From: Pseudomonadota bacterium
GTDB taxonomy: Bacteria > Pseudomonadota > Gammaproteobacteria > Xanthomonadales > Xanthomonadaceae
Reading direction: 5' to 3'
DNA: 64,000 nucleotides
NCBI GenBank assembly: GCA_018242445.1
Contig: JAFEBW010000021.1
Span: 62,001-126,000 of the forward strand
How positions within the stretch are numbered: the first letter of the stretch is position 1; each line of letters begins with the position of its first letter. The position numbers were made by a program, and so were the translations under genes. Of this stretch, positions 12,446 to 21,627 are shown piece by piece. The notes beneath the pieces were generated by a model. It saw only the letters and a list, made by a program, of their open reading frames with translations. It searched no databases and was not told the DNA's origin.

Positions 12446-12489
12446 GGTTTTGTGGGAAGCCGGAAACAGGGAGCGGGGGTGAATCTACT

Positions 12490-12514
12490 CCCTCCCTTGC
12501 GAAGCAGGGGAGGG
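12490..12514. repeat. GC-rich hairpin in the left host flank
   Basis: CCCTCCCTTGC (12490-12500) and GCAGGGGAGGG (12504-12514) pair over 11 bp with one G-T wobble around a GAA loop. It lies between the sigma-factor start and the prophage end. It resembles the G/C-tract repeats at 566-797. Apart from this, 12446-12594 holds nothing recognisable beyond probable promoter DNA for the sigma operon. Confidence 0.5.
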
Positions 12515-12594
12515 TTGGGGTGGGGTGCTTCTCGCCGCCTCAGCGCGGCAAAGAGCGACCCCCTCCTGTACCCGCGCGAGATAAATCAGGCACC

Positions 12595-12609
12595 TGATTG
12601 AGATATTTC
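12595..12609 (+). repeat. Left prophage terminus
   Basis: TGATTGAGATATTTC starts the element. The 12-bp core TTGAGATATTTC recurs in inverse orientation at the right end and is probably a transposase binding site. The CACC just outside (12591-12594) matches the sequence just outside the right end. Confidence 0.65.
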
Positions 12610-12674
12610 AGTAGCGCGTCGATTTGCGCGAGCAGAAATGAAATTACAGCCAGCGTAACAGGAAGCTCATATTC

Positions 12675-12860
12675 CTACCTCGGCCACACCTGCCCGCTGG
12701 TCGGACGACCTCCGCCGCCACCACCAGCACTCGGCACCGTCACGCCGGTGACGTTGACGATGCGCGTCGTCGGCGGCGTGCGCGACACCACGCGCACGGG
12801 CGTGGCTTGCAGGTTGCTAGGGATGACATTCACGACCGTGCGTTGGGCGGGCGCGGGCAT
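12675..12860 (-). CDS. Small glycine-rich phage protein
   Basis: A 61-residue protein and the last gene of the late operon. It has a beta-strand-like first half (RTVVNVIPSNLQ, TRIVNVTGVTVP) and a seven-glycine run (GGGGGG region) before the C-terminus. Its ATG follows the stop of the upstream tail gene by one base (TGACATG), the tight spacing seen across this operon, which supports it as real. Function unknown; from position it may be a tail-fibre accessory or chaperone-like factor. No homologous family recognised. Confidence 0.55.
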   Translation of the reverse strand: MPAPAQRTVVNVIPSNLQATPVRVVSRTPPTTRIVNVTGVTVPSAGGGGGGRPTSGQVWPR

Positions 12861-12861
12861 G

Positions 12862-13824
12862 TCAGCTTATCCTGATCGCGCAGTAGGCCGTTTGGTATGG
12901 ATCGCACCACACCGTTGCGCGGCTACAAGTAGTGAACGTGCGACTGGTGCCGTAGAGCGTAACTGGAATCTGCGTGTTCTCTACCATGTCGTCCGCGTAA
13001 AACCCGAGGATCGTGGTAGGCGGTGCCATCGGCTCCGGCAGACAGACCGTGAGCGGAAACAGGTTGGCGTTCGAGCCGGGCTGCCAACGCGCCTTCCACG
13101 GGAGCGCCTGTGCTGGGAGTGTGGAGTTCCACGCGGTAGGGTTGCTCACAATCGCGTTTGTGAAGTCGTAGTACGCATACGACACGCAAGTGTTCGTCTG
13201 GTCTGCTTGGCTACTCGAAGGGTTGTACGCCGTCACACCACGGGCGTTGTATGCACCTGTCGCTGGCGTAATCGTGCGCTCGAAAGCCATGAGGCACACA
13301 TCGTTGCTCTCGAACACCGGGGCATTGGTGCCGAGCACGATGGTCAGGTAGTTCGCCCCGTCGCTTGCCAAATAGCACTGCTGTGCCGAAGCGTAGGGTT
13401 TACACGAGTCGGGCGCCGCGCCGCCGTAGAAAACGCCGCAGCTCGTGAAGATGTAGTTGTTGACGTCGAACGTGGTCAGGTTACCCGCGCCGTCCGACCC
13501 CGTGCCAACTTGCACGCGCAGGAACGGGTAGTAATACGCCGCACCGGCAACCCGATTCGACAAGGTGCCGTAGTGGATTTTCAGGAAGATGTCTGGCATG
13601 CCCGAGGCCGACATCTTGCGCATTTCGTAGCCGGAATAGCTTGAATTGCCTACGGGCGGCGTCGGCCCGTAGGCCAGTGTCGCACCGGTCAGATTGACCT
13701 GTCCGGTGTCCGCTGTTTTGACGACTCCCAATGCGGTCAGCGCATCGGACACCGCTTTCGCCCAGTTGCGATGCAGGGTAGTGCTGGTGGCACTCAGAAC
13801 GATGGAGGGGGATTGGAGGCTCAT
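12862..13824 (-). CDS. Phage tail-associated protein, unknown function
   Basis: A 320-residue protein starting [20 protein letters not shown] at an ATG that overlaps the upstream fibre stop by 4 nt. An N-terminal segment predicts how the virion samples are joined ([20 protein letters not shown]), and a beta-rich, tyrosine- and asparagine-rich remainder suggests an exposed virion structure. A longer open frame upstream is read in the complement of the collagen repeats and is not real. Position after the fibre gene suggests a receptor-binding or tail-tip component. No specific family recognised. Confidence 0.65.
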   Translation of the reverse strand: MSLQSPSIVLSATSTTLHRNWAKAVSDALTALGVVKTADTGQVNLTGATLAYGPTPPVGNSSYSGYEMRKMSASGMPDIFLKIHYGTLSNRVAGAAYYYPFLRVQVGTGSDGAGNLTTFDVNNYIFTSCGVFYGGAAPDSCKPYASAQQCYLASDGANYLTIVLGTNAPVFESNDVCLMAFERTITPATGAYNARGVTAYNPSSSQADQTNTCVSYAYYDFTNAIVSNPTAWNSTLPAQALPWKARWQPGSNANLFPLTVCLPEPMAPPTTILGFYADDMVENTQIPVTLYGTSRTFTTCSRATVWCDPYQTAYCAIRIS

Positions 13825-14663
13825 GACTGGATCACCATGTATGTGAGGGTGGCGCTGGTGGGGACTGCGCCTGCGGGGTCGAACGTGTAGGCCACACTGG
13901 ACACCACTGGCGAATCGTCGTTGTAGACCACCGGTACGGGGCTGAGGTCGAACGCTGGTAGCAGCGACGTGGTGATGGCCTCGAACAGTAGACCGCTGCC
14001 GGCAGGTGGATCGGCGCTGGAGGCTCGTCCCACGTCGCCATCGCGCTGGCCTCCCTGCGCGTACATACGGATACGCGCTGGCGCGGTGGTGGTGATGGCG
14101 AGCAACCGCGCCATCTTGCCGACCGCCGCATAGCCGGTGACACGCGCACCGGACGGCGAATTGATGGTGAGCGTGCTGCGCGTGACGGTGGGGGCGTCCA
14201 CGCCGGGGCTCCCGTCGGCTCCTGCGGGGCCGGTTGGGCCAGCAGGGCCTGTCGTTCCGGGCGCACCGTCGGCACCCGGATCGCCCTTGGGGCCGGCAGC
14301 GCCAGTCGCTCCTGGCGCTCCATCGGCACCAGCAGGGCCGGTCGGGCCAGCAGGGCCTGTCGCTCCGGGAGCGCCATCGGCGCCGGCAGGGCCAGTCGCA
14401 CCAGCAGGGCCTGTCGCTCCGGGAGCGCCATCGGCACCAGCAGGGCCGGTTGGGCCAGCAGGGCCCACAGAACCAGCGCCGCCATCCATGTAGGGCAAGC
14501 TCGTCCACGGCGTGGTGCCATCGCCTACCTTCCATGCGATGGGTGCATCCTCATCGATAGTGAACCCGATCTCGCCAGCAGCCAGTATCGGGTTGACGGC
14601 AGTCCAGTTGGCCGTGGTATCGCGGCGCTGCCACATCCTCTGGGCGACGACGATCTCGCTCAT
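13821..14663 (-). CDS. Tail fibre protein with collagen-like repeats
   Basis: A 280-residue protein in three parts. Residues 1-60 resemble the N-terminal domain of phage fibre and tropism proteins ([20 protein letters not shown], then [15 protein letters not shown]). Residues about 68-170 are Gly-X-Y triplets rich in [10 protein letters not shown] and [10 protein letters not shown], expected to form a trimeric collagen-like shaft. The C-terminal 110 residues are a beta-rich head. Such fibres contact the host surface. The start overlaps the upstream stop by one base (TGATG). The triplet repeats make the gene prone to length change by slippage. Confidence 0.8.
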   Translation of the reverse strand: MSEIVVAQRMWQRRDTTANWTAVNPILAAGEIGFTIDEDAPIAWKVGDGTTPWTSLPYMDGGAGSVGPAGPTGPAGADGAPGATGPAGATGPAGADGAPGATGPAGPTGPAGADGAPGATGAAGPKGDPGADGAPGTTGPAGPTGPAGADGSPGVDAPTVTRSTLTINSPSGARVTGYAAVGKMARLLAITTTAPARIRMYAQGGQRDGDVGRASSADPPAGSGLLFEAITTSLLPAFDLSPVPVVYNDDSPVVSSVAYTFDPAGAVPTSATLTYMVIQS

Positions 14664-16900
14664 CAGGCACCTCCGCCATCGAGGATGTAGGTGGCCGGCG
14701 TGTAGCCTGCGCCGGTGATGCTGCTGGCGGCAATGCCGTCCGGTGGGGTGTAGGTGAACACACAGGAAAACGCCTGCCAGCTTTCCCCGCGATCAGTGAT
14801 GGTGGAAATGGTCATGGTCACCGCGCCGGTGTACGCCAGCACCGCGCTGGCAGTAGTGCCGACCAGATCGGTACGCTCGGCGAGCGTGGCATCAGCGGCA
14901 TCCGCGAAACGCAAGTGATAGCGCGTCGTCGGTTCGGGGCCGACCGAGGCGTCGGCCCACGCCAGCAACTGGTCGGCCTGCAATACGCGGTCGCGGTGGC
15001 ACCACGTCACGGTGATCGTCCCGCTCACGCTGGCCGGCTGCAGTACGCCGCCGATCATCACATTGGCCGGCGGATATGGCCGCGCCGGGCGACCGGCCAT
15101 CGTCACCGTGCTAACCGGCGCGAGGATGGGGTCGAGGTCGCCGCTGGCGGTGTGGACGAGCAGCTTGGCGAAAACCGTTTCGCCGGTGGCGTATTCGCGC
15201 TCGTCGGCTCCGGCGAAGTCGTCGAAGCACCATAGCAACGCACCGCTGGCGTGGGAAGCGGGTACGGTGTCCACGCAACCGCGTGCGATGGTCGCAGTGC
15301 CAGCGCTGGCGTCGATGGCGTCGATGCGCACGATTTCGTCGTCGAGGTAGGCCGCCGTGCCGACGGCCACCTGCTCCATGTCGATGCCGCCGGTGAAGGC
15401 GATGGATGTGGCTGCGCCGTCGATGCCCGCGGCCAGTGTGGCGACGGGCGTGAACGCGCCACTGCCGCGTGCGACGAAACCGGTTTCGCCGGCCGCCTCG
15501 GTGGCGACCGCGTAGCCCAGCGACAGGCCACTCGGGCGCGCGCCGACGGTGGCCAGATAGGCCGCATCGGGCGTGAGCGCGGCGAGGTCGCCAGCGGCTA
15601 TCTCGCGCGACAGGTCGCGGTAGGACGCCTCATATACCGCCTGCGCCGGGCACGGCAGCGGGGTCTGGTTCGGCGGCGTCCACGTACTCGGCACGCTGCC
15701 CAGCCACGTCGTGGCCGGCATGCCGAACACGTCCTGCACGGCGGTGATGGTGATGGTGCCACCGGTGAGGACGGAGTCCTCGCGCTTGCCAGCGCGCAGC
15801 ACCATGCGGCCGATGCCGTTGATGCCGCCGATGCAAAACGCTTGCCCAGGGCGCAACGCCCATGCGCGGCGATCGAGTTGCACCTTGAACGCGCGCAGCC
15901 CTGCGCCGGCAGCGATGGCATCGCGCAAGCCCACGCGCTGCGCCAGCGCCTCGGTGGGCAGCCCGACGTAGCTCTTGGTCACGCTCACCGTCGCGCCGAG
16001 GTTCTGCACCGCCGCCACGTTCGGCACGCGGGTAGTGCCACCATTTCCGGTGATGGGATCGACCCACTGCACCACGATCTCGTTGGGCTGGGTTTCCTGC
16101 GCGGCGGTCACGTCGTCGGTGACGGAGATCAACCCGCTGTCGGGCGTGAACAGCGGCAGCGTGGCCGGGTCGTAATCGGCGCGCACCAGCGTCAGGCCGA
16201 GCAAACCGGAGGACGGATCGACGCCCATGTACGCGCCGATGTGGTCGATCACCACCTGCACGAAATCATTGATCGGCCCCTGTCGCTTCCAGCCCAGGCA
16301 CAGCCCGAAACCTTCGACGTACAGCGTATCGGCGGCGCGGCGGAAGCTGGCATCGTCGAGGTAGCCCGGATCGAGGCCGCGCCCGAAGCCGCCGTCCACC
16401 GCGCACTGGTACAGGATGTGCGCCGGGTTCATCGCGTGGATTGCCGAGCCGTCGGAGCCGGTGAGCGCGATCAGCGCCTTCTCGGGATACCACGGGTTGT
16501 CGTTCGGCCAGCCCTTGAGGATGCGCCGGCAGCGCACCGACCACGGCTGCGGGTTGGGATTCATCGCGCACACCATGCCGTTGAAGGCCAGCGTGAACAT
16601 CTTGCGGAAGCCCGGCAGCAGCGCGCCGTGCAGCTTGCTCAGCCAGCCCGGTGCAGTCTGGGTGGCTTCGCCCATCATCACGTTCAGCGGCCCTTGAATG
16701 CCGCCCTGCCCCTTGTCACCGCCGAACAGGTTTGGCTGGTCGATGCTGATCTGCCCGGAGGCGGTGACGCTGCCGCTCCACGCCTGCTTGTCGCCGACCT
16801 TGATCGCCACCAGCTCATCCACCGGGCCTCGGGTCACGCCCATGTGCAGGCCCATGTAGTAGCGGTAGCCGATGACGGGTGGCTTCTTTTTACCGCCCAC
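14663..16900 (-). CDS. Phage tail tip / host-specificity protein
   Basis: A 745-residue protein beginning with GTG ([20 protein letters not shown]). It resembles the gpJ-like or GTA Rcc01698-type tip proteins of siphoviruses, including D3112/B3-like phages. Features are an N-terminal basic cap, a central beta-rich hub region with the GGINGIGRM and [19 protein letters not shown] segments, and a C-terminal fibronectin-like part ([19 protein letters not shown]). It probably forms the central tail tip used for adsorption and DNA release. It precedes the fibre gene and overlaps the upstream small gene by 11 nt. Confidence 0.75.
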   Translation of the reverse strand: MGGKKKPPVIGYRYYMGLHMGVTRGPVDELVAIKVGDKQAWSGSVTASGQISIDQPNLFGGDKGQGGIQGPLNVMMGEATQTAPGWLSKLHGALLPGFRKMFTLAFNGMVCAMNPNPQPWSVRCRRILKGWPNDNPWYPEKALIALTGSDGSAIHAMNPAHILYQCAVDGGFGRGLDPGYLDDASFRRAADTLYVEGFGLCLGWKRQGPINDFVQVVIDHIGAYMGVDPSSGLLGLTLVRADYDPATLPLFTPDSGLISVTDDVTAAQETQPNEIVVQWVDPITGNGGTTRVPNVAAVQNLGATVSVTKSYVGLPTEALAQRVGLRDAIAAGAGLRAFKVQLDRRAWALRPGQAFCIGGINGIGRMVLRAGKREDSVLTGGTITITAVQDVFGMPATTWLGSVPSTWTPPNQTPLPCPAQAVYEASYRDLSREIAAGDLAALTPDAAYLATVGARPSGLSLGYAVATEAAGETGFVARGSGAFTPVATLAAGIDGAATSIAFTGGIDMEQVAVGTAAYLDDEIVRIDAIDASAGTATIARGCVDTVPASHASGALLWCFDDFAGADEREYATGETVFAKLLVHTASGDLDPILAPVSTVTMAGRPARPYPPANVMIGGVLQPASVSGTITVTWCHRDRVLQADQLLAWADASVGPEPTTRYHLRFADAADATLAERTDLVGTTASAVLAYTGAVTMTISTITDRGESWQAFSCVFTYTPPDGIAASSITGAGYTPATYILDGGGA

Positions 16901-17084
16901 GGCGCACCTCCGCGATCACTCTCGCCGCGAACGGATCGTCGAGGGCTTCGAGCCGCGCCACGCTCACGCCATCGCGCAGGAAGGCCGACCAGTCGAAGCC
17001 GTGCCGCGCCGCCCACGCGCGCGCACCACGGGCGCACAGGCCGGCGGCGCGGATGTGAGCGATGGTGGCGATGGCGTCGGTCAT
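16890..17084 (-). CDS. Small tail-region protein, unknown function
   Basis: A 64-residue protein starting MTDAIATIAHIRAAGLCARG, with a helical, arginine-rich C-terminus ([10 protein letters not shown]). Start and stop both overlap neighbours (ATGA at the start), which fits the compact late operon. The position between the tail assembly genes and the tip gene is where B3/D3112-type phages carry short conserved proteins. No domain recognised. Confidence 0.65.
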   Translation of the reverse strand: MTDAIATIAHIRAAGLCARGARAWAARHGFDWSAFLRDGVSVARLEALDDPFAARVIAEVRRGR

Positions 17085-17320
17085 TTGGCCTTCGGTGCGC
17101 GAACGGGGGTGGTGCGCAAGTCGCCGTAGGCCAGCACCATCCAGTCTTGCGACCACACGTCGCCGAAGATCACCGCCTTGGGCGTGCCCTCGTCGAACTG
17201 CGGGAAGTTGAAGTCCTGCAAGGTGGCCGGCTTGGCGTTCTGGTTCTTTGGACGCGCGACGATGGAGATCACCGTGCTGATGACCATGAACGCGATTTCG
17301 ATCCAGGTGAACGGGTCCAT
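17081..17320 (-). CDS. Tail assembly protein with N-terminal membrane-like helix
   Basis: A 79-residue protein starting MDPFTWIEIAFMVISTVISI, a strongly hydrophobic first helix, followed by a basic linker and a conserved soluble part ending with WSQDWMVLAYGDLRTT. It sits between the BR0599-like gene and the tip gene, as do similar short proteins of flexible-tailed transposable phages. Probable role in tip assembly, perhaps through membrane contact; inferred from position only. Confidence 0.65.
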   Translation of the reverse strand: MDPFTWIEIAFMVISTVISIVARPKNQNAKPATLQDFNFPQFDEGTPKAVIFGDVWSQDWMVLAYGDLRTTPVRAPKAK

Positions 17321-17328
17321 GTTCGGCC

Positions 17329-18147
17329 TCAGACGAAGGGCGACGCGGAGAACGGGCTCTTGCCCGGCAAGCCGGGGATGCCGCCGTAGTTGGCGATGTT
17401 GTGGAAGCGCCCATCGCACATCGCCGGCGTGTTGTCGCAGCCGGGGAAGGCCGCGACCGCATCTCCGGGTTGCAGCGGGCTGGTGTCACCGAGGATGGTG
17501 AGCACGTTGCCGGCTTGCGCCAGCACCTGCCGGCGTTCGAGCAAGCCACCGGGGATGGCGAACTCGACGAAGCCGCCGGGGAACCAGGTGTCGTCGAACG
17601 CGCCCCACTCGGCGGCAGTGAGGGTGTTGGCGGTCACCGTCACCAGCGTGGCGGGCACGCGCATCGGCTCCTTCAAGGCGTTGCATTCGTCGTCGTAGAT
17701 CACGTGGTCGCAGCTCTTTTGCCAGCAGCCGCGGCAGCCGTTCACCTGCATCGCCGCAACGATGGATTCGCAGGTGATGGTGACCTTGCCATCGGCGTCG
17801 GGGCGGCCGCAGCGGGTGATCTGCCCCACCCAGTAGGGCATCGCGTCGCTGTCGCCGGCGTGCAGGTCGAACACGCGCAACGTCACCCGCTGGCTGGGTG
17901 GCTGGATGGCGAACGCCTGCGCCACCTCGATGCCAGCCGGCGCGGTGATCTGAAAGGTGTCCTGCACGGCTTCGCCGGTCTGCTGCGAGCCGTTGTCGGT
18001 GATGGCAGCGGCGCGATAGAGGTTGCCGGCGTAGCTCACGTCGCGGTCGGCGCTGGTGTAGCGGTAGGCCAGCGGCCCGCGACCGAAGGCGTACAGCCGC
18101 ACCGGCTGGCCGTTGGCGATGGAGGTTTCGCGGGCGGCGAAGCTCAT
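17329..18147 (-). CDS. BR0599-type phage tail protein
   Basis: A 272-residue protein starting MSFAARETSIANGQPVRLYA. The pattern YTSADRDVSYAGNLYRAAAI, the GCRGCWQKSCDHVIYDDEC cysteine cluster and the C-terminal CDNTPAMCDGRFHNIANYGG segment match the phage conserved family named after BR0599, a baseplate/tip component of siphoviruses and gene-transfer agents. The four-cysteine region may bind a metal ion or an Fe-S cluster. The start overlaps the upstream gene by 4 nt. Confidence 0.8.
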   Translation of the reverse strand: MSFAARETSIANGQPVRLYAFGRGPLAYRYTSADRDVSYAGNLYRAAAITDNGSQQTGEAVQDTFQITAPAGIEVAQAFAIQPPSQRVTLRVFDLHAGDSDAMPYWVGQITRCGRPDADGKVTITCESIVAAMQVNGCRGCWQKSCDHVIYDDECNALKEPMRVPATLVTVTANTLTAAEWGAFDDTWFPGGFVEFAIPGGLLERRQVLAQAGNVLTILGDTSPLQPGDAVAAFPGCDNTPAMCDGRFHNIANYGGIPGLPGKSPFSASPFV

Positions 18148-19856
18148 GCCAGCTCCAGATCGTCGCGCACGCCGCGCAGCGGCAGCGTGCATTGGGTGAG
18201 GCCGTCGGCATCGGTGACGTGCTCGATCTCGATGTCGTCGGAGTTCAGCCGGCACAGCGCCATGAAGCTGATGCGCCCGACGCCGGGAGTGAGCGCCACG
18301 CCCGGTGCGTTGTCGAGGGTGAGCGCCTCGGTGCTGCCGGTTTCGCTGCACGCCACGATGCGCCGGTAGATCGGCGGCCGGCCGGGCACGTCGATGCGCA
18401 GGTCGCGGCGACCCACGCGCAGGCTGGCATGGCGGGAGTAACCGCAGCGCGCGATGGTGAGGGTGATGCCGACCGCCGGCGTGGCGATGGCCAGTTGCAG
18501 ATCGGCGGCGAAGGTGGGCAGCCAGAACGCCTGCTGGCGTCCGCGCAGCGCGTACAGCAGCCCGCGCAGGGCATTGGCGGCGACGCGCGAGGCGCACACC
18601 GCGCCATAGGCTTGCAGCGGGAAGCCGATGACCGCCGAGTCGGTGACGGACGGGATGCCGGTCTGGTTGTCGATGGTCTGGGTGACGCGCTCGAAGCCGT
18701 AGGCCAGCGGGTTGGACTCCTCCGGCACGGCCTCGATGACCGGCGCGCCGCGATACGTCGTTGCCGGCGGCGCAGGCGTGGCGTCGTAGCTCTCGGCCAG
18801 CGCGAACTGCACCTGCACCGCCCACAGTGTGTCGGTTTGCCGTGCGGGCTGCGGTTGCTGAGCGAAGCGCGCGGTGCGCGCCGGATACAGCCGGGTGCCG
18901 ACCGGCCATGCGCCGCGCACGGGTTGCCTGAGCACCAGTGCCCCGGCGACCGGATCGACGTGGGCGATCTCCACCATTTCGGCGATCAGCGGATCGTCGC
19001 CGATCAGCATCGCCAATCCACCATCGTGGTAGTCGCGGCCGAGTGCACTGGGGATGGCCGTGGCACCGGGAGCGAGCGGCGCGGATAGCCGCTCCACGTC
19101 ATGCCAGATCGGCAACGCCCACAGGCGACCGCCGGCATCGTACAGAGCCAGATCGAGTGCACTGCGTGCGGTGTTGGCGGCGATGGCAGCGAACTCGAAG
19201 GTAGCGCGTGGCGACAGCCGACAGGCGCGGCGCTGCTCGGCTCCGGTGAGGCTGGTGGCGATGCTGGTGAGCCACGACAGGCGCTCGATCACGCTGGTGG
19301 ACCAGTCCGGCGGCCACGCCCACGCAGTGACGCGCAGGCCGTCGATGACGACCATCACATTCTGCGTGGCATCGGCAAACTGCCATTGCTCGCGCGCAGC
19401 GAGCGCTGGCGGCCCGAGCAGGCTCACTGTTACCGTCCAGTGCAGCGATTGCAGCGGCGCGAAGGTGATCGGCAGGCTGCCGGGCGGCGTGAGCACCACG
19501 CCGGCGGCATCGGTGGCCACCACGGCGGTAAGGGTCTGCGAGCGATCCAGCCATGCATTCCAGACCTCGATGTCGCGCACCTGGTCGTTGACGAGGTTGC
19601 CGAGGTCGAGCCGCAAGGGTCGCGCGTGCACGCGGCTGTAGTAGTCGTCGCGGTAGCCGTGCGCGCGCAGCCCGGTGACGGCGCGATGCGGCGCGGCGGC
19701 CATGATCCGCGCCAGCGTGCCGGCGACGAGGGCGCGCGGCGTGGCCGCATGGATCGGCCAGTAGTCGGCGAGGTACGCACCCATCTGCGCCGTCACCAGC
19801 GGGTTGGCGATGCGCCCGATGGGCGATGCGCTCACGGTGGCGGTGATGGCGGTCAT
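18144..19856 (-). CDS. Phage tail protein, about 570 residues
   Basis: Starts MTAITATVSASPIGRIANPL at an ATG overlapping the upstream stop (ATGA). The protein is beta-rich with repeated all-beta modules, for example YRDDYYSRVHARPLRLDLG and a C-terminal region containing GLTQCTLPLRGVRD. It falls between two glycine-rich tail proteins and the BR0599-type gene, the place where D3112/B3-like phages encode large conserved tail assembly proteins. A baseplate hub or tail-tip role is likely. I cannot assign a specific family. Confidence 0.65.
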   Translation of the reverse strand: MTAITATVSASPIGRIANPLVTAQMGAYLADYWPIHAATPRALVAGTLARIMAAAPHRAVTGLRAHGYRDDYYSRVHARPLRLDLGNLVNDQVRDIEVWNAWLDRSQTLTAVVATDAAGVVLTPPGSLPITFAPLQSLHWTVTVSLLGPPALAAREQWQFADATQNVMVVIDGLRVTAWAWPPDWSTSVIERLSWLTSIATSLTGAEQRRACRLSPRATFEFAAIAANTARSALDLALYDAGGRLWALPIWHDVERLSAPLAPGATAIPSALGRDYHDGGLAMLIGDDPLIAEMVEIAHVDPVAGALVLRQPVRGAWPVGTRLYPARTARFAQQPQPARQTDTLWAVQVQFALAESYDATPAPPATTYRGAPVIEAVPEESNPLAYGFERVTQTIDNQTGIPSVTDSAVIGFPLQAYGAVCASRVAANALRGLLYALRGRQQAFWLPTFAADLQLAIATPAVGITLTIARCGYSRHASLRVGRRDLRIDVPGRPPIYRRIVACSETGSTEALTLDNAPGVALTPGVGRISFMALCRLNSDDIEIEHVTDADGLTQCTLPLRGVRDDLELA

Positions 19857-20755
19857 GGGCCGTCGTATCGGATCGCCCAGCCCAGATACCCGGAATCGAA
19901 ACTGTCGGGCAGGAAGGCCGAACCCTTGCGATAGAACGGGTACACCATCCATTTGTCCGGCGACAGGTCGATGAGGTTGGTGGGGTCGTAGTTGGCGATG
20001 TTGACGGCGCGCGCGTTGGCCAGTTCCACCACCACGCTGGCGTGGTTGGAGCCGCGATCGATCAGCGGCTGGAACGGCAACAGCACGGCCTCGCCGTTCC
20101 AGGCATTGGGCTGGCGTGCGAGCAGTGCGCCCAGCGACGGTGCGGCGCGGGCGCTGCCGTCCACCAGCAGCGCGTGGTCACCGACCGCCGACCAGCCTCC
20201 ACCATCGAGGCCGTGGTGGACGTAGCTGTTGACGGGCGCGCCCCAGCAACTCGTCCAGAACGGCCCCGTCGCGGCAAAGTAGTCAATGGAGGAGGCTGCC
20301 TCGACATTGCCACTGTCACGCCAGAGAAACCCATATCCCACGTCTGCCTGCCGCGCGCAGTAACTCGCTGTGTACCACCCACCCGTACCCGGCAACCCCG
20401 CCGCCGGCGACGCGCCGAAGGCGAGGTACGTCCACGCCGTGCCCCAATTGATCAGCGCATACACCTCGTTGGCGAACACGTGCAGGTGGTAGGTGAGCGG
20501 CCAGCTCAGCGGCTCGCCGCCCAGCGGTGCGCCGAGGTACACCGGTGCGGGGCCGTCACCGGTGAGCGTGTTGCTGCCGTCGATGCCGGTGCCGCCAGTG
20601 GCCACCAGCGTCTGCCCGGACACTTGCAGGTCGAGGTAGCACGCGCCGGCGTGCAACACGGTGCCAGACAGCGCCCAGCCGTTGGCGGTGCAGCCGCCGC
20701 GGATGGCGGCGAGCAGGTCGGCGATGCTGGCGGCGGTGCCGACGATGTAGGCCAT
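19853..20755 (-). CDS. Phage tail protein, virion structural
   Basis: A 300-residue protein starting MAYIVGTAASIADLLAAIRG. It is rich in aromatic residues, glycine and asparagine, with a SGNVEAASSIDYFAATGPFW segment, which suggests a beta-structured exposed virion protein. The N-terminal layout (helix, then ANGW, then strands) resembles the adjacent 20755-21627 protein, so the two may be distant duplicates. It couples to both neighbours by 1-4 nt overlaps. Precise role unknown. Confidence 0.65.
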   Translation of the reverse strand: MAYIVGTAASIADLLAAIRGGCTANGWALSGTVLHAGACYLDLQVSGQTLVATGGTGIDGSNTLTGDGPAPVYLGAPLGGEPLSWPLTYHLHVFANEVYALINWGTAWTYLAFGASPAAGLPGTGGWYTASYCARQADVGYGFLWRDSGNVEAASSIDYFAATGPFWTSCWGAPVNSYVHHGLDGGGWSAVGDHALLVDGSARAAPSLGALLARQPNAWNGEAVLLPFQPLIDRGSNHASVVVELANARAVNIANYDPTNLIDLSPDKWMVYPFYRKGSAFLPDSFDSGYLGWAIRYDGP

Positions 20756-21627
20756 CAGGTCAGCTCCAGGGCGATGTAGTCGGCAAAGCCGGTGCGTGCG
20801 CCGTCCTCGAGGACGACGTGGGTCACGCCGGCGATGGTGGTGGTGTTTTCGGTGACATTGTCGAAGCCGCTCACAGCGCGCACACCATCGAACTCGCCGT
20901 AAATGTTGGCGATATCCGACAGCAGGATCGGCAGCAGCCGGTAGGTGCCGCCGGTGTCGCGCAGCGTCCAGTCGCCGGTGAGCGGGTTGCCGACCGCGTT
21001 GCCGGCGACCACCCAGCCGCTCCACGGGTGGCAGTCGGTGTTCTTCCAGGTGCCATCCACGAAGCGCATGCCGAGGTTGGTGCACGCGCCGCGATAAGGC
21101 ATGGAGATCGCGGGATCGGAATAGCGCGTCGCCGCGATGCCGGCGAGCATGCCGCCCACCGCCAGCGGGTACGGATACTGCCCCGGCGTGGCGTAGGGCA
21201 AAAAGAACCCGGCGTAGCCGTGCATGTAGACCGGTGTGCCCACCTTCAGGCCGAAGGCGATGCGCTGCGCGTTGCAGACCAGCCAGTAATCGACGCGGCG
21301 ATTGTGCGCGGGCACGCCGGACTCGAAATACCCCGGCTGGGTGGCAAAGGTATTGCCGGGGACGTAACCGACGAAACCGGCGCAGCTCAGGTTGTAGTAG
21401 TCGGCGGCGACGTTGTGATAGCTGCGGAAGCCGATGAGAATCTGCTGGTCGCCAGAAAGCCCCACGCCGCGCAGGATCAGCTCGCGCGGGCTACCGTCCA
21501 CCGGCGTGGTGTAGCGCAGCGTGGTCCAGCCGTTGGCCTCGGCGGTGGTCTTGATCAGCTTGAGCAACTGCCAGTGCGCCAGCCCCTCGCTGCCGGTGTT
21601 GTCCACATAGCCCAGGATCGCGCTCAT
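20755..21627 (-). CDS. Phage tail protein, virion structural
   Basis: A 290-residue protein starting MSAILGYVDNTGSEGLAHWQ, followed by LLKLIKTTAEANGWTTLRY. It lies directly after the tape measure, overlapping its stop by 4 nt. The N-terminal ANGW pattern recurs in the next gene. It contains many aromatic residues and predicted strands, typical of tail-tip or baseplate proteins. The order tape measure, two similar proteins, large tail protein, BR0599 family, tip is that of D3112/B3-like siphoviruses. Confidence 0.65.
   Translation of the reverse strand: MSAILGYVDNTGSEGLAHWQLLKLIKTTAEANGWTTLRYTTPVDGSPRELILRGVGLSGDQQILIGFRSYHNVAADYYNLSCAGFVGYVPGNTFATQPGYFESGVPAHNRRVDYWLVCNAQRIAFGLKVGTPVYMHGYAGFFLPYATPGQYPYPLAVGGMLAGIAATRYSDPAISMPYRGACTNLGMRFVDGTWKNTDCHPWSGWVVAGNAVGNPLTGDWTLRDTGGTYRLLPILLSDIANIYGEFDGVRAVSGFDNVTENTTTIAGVTHVVLEDGARTGFADYIALELT

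Noticed and set aside
12591..12594. 5-bp target duplication at the prophage ends
   Set aside because: The flanking 5-mers differ (GCACC and CACCC); only four bases, CACC, are shared next to the TG/CA termini.
13821..14663. Diversity-generating retroelement, because the fibre N-terminus resembles tropism determinants
   Set aside because: No reverse transcriptase, template repeat or variable repeat was seen in the prophage.
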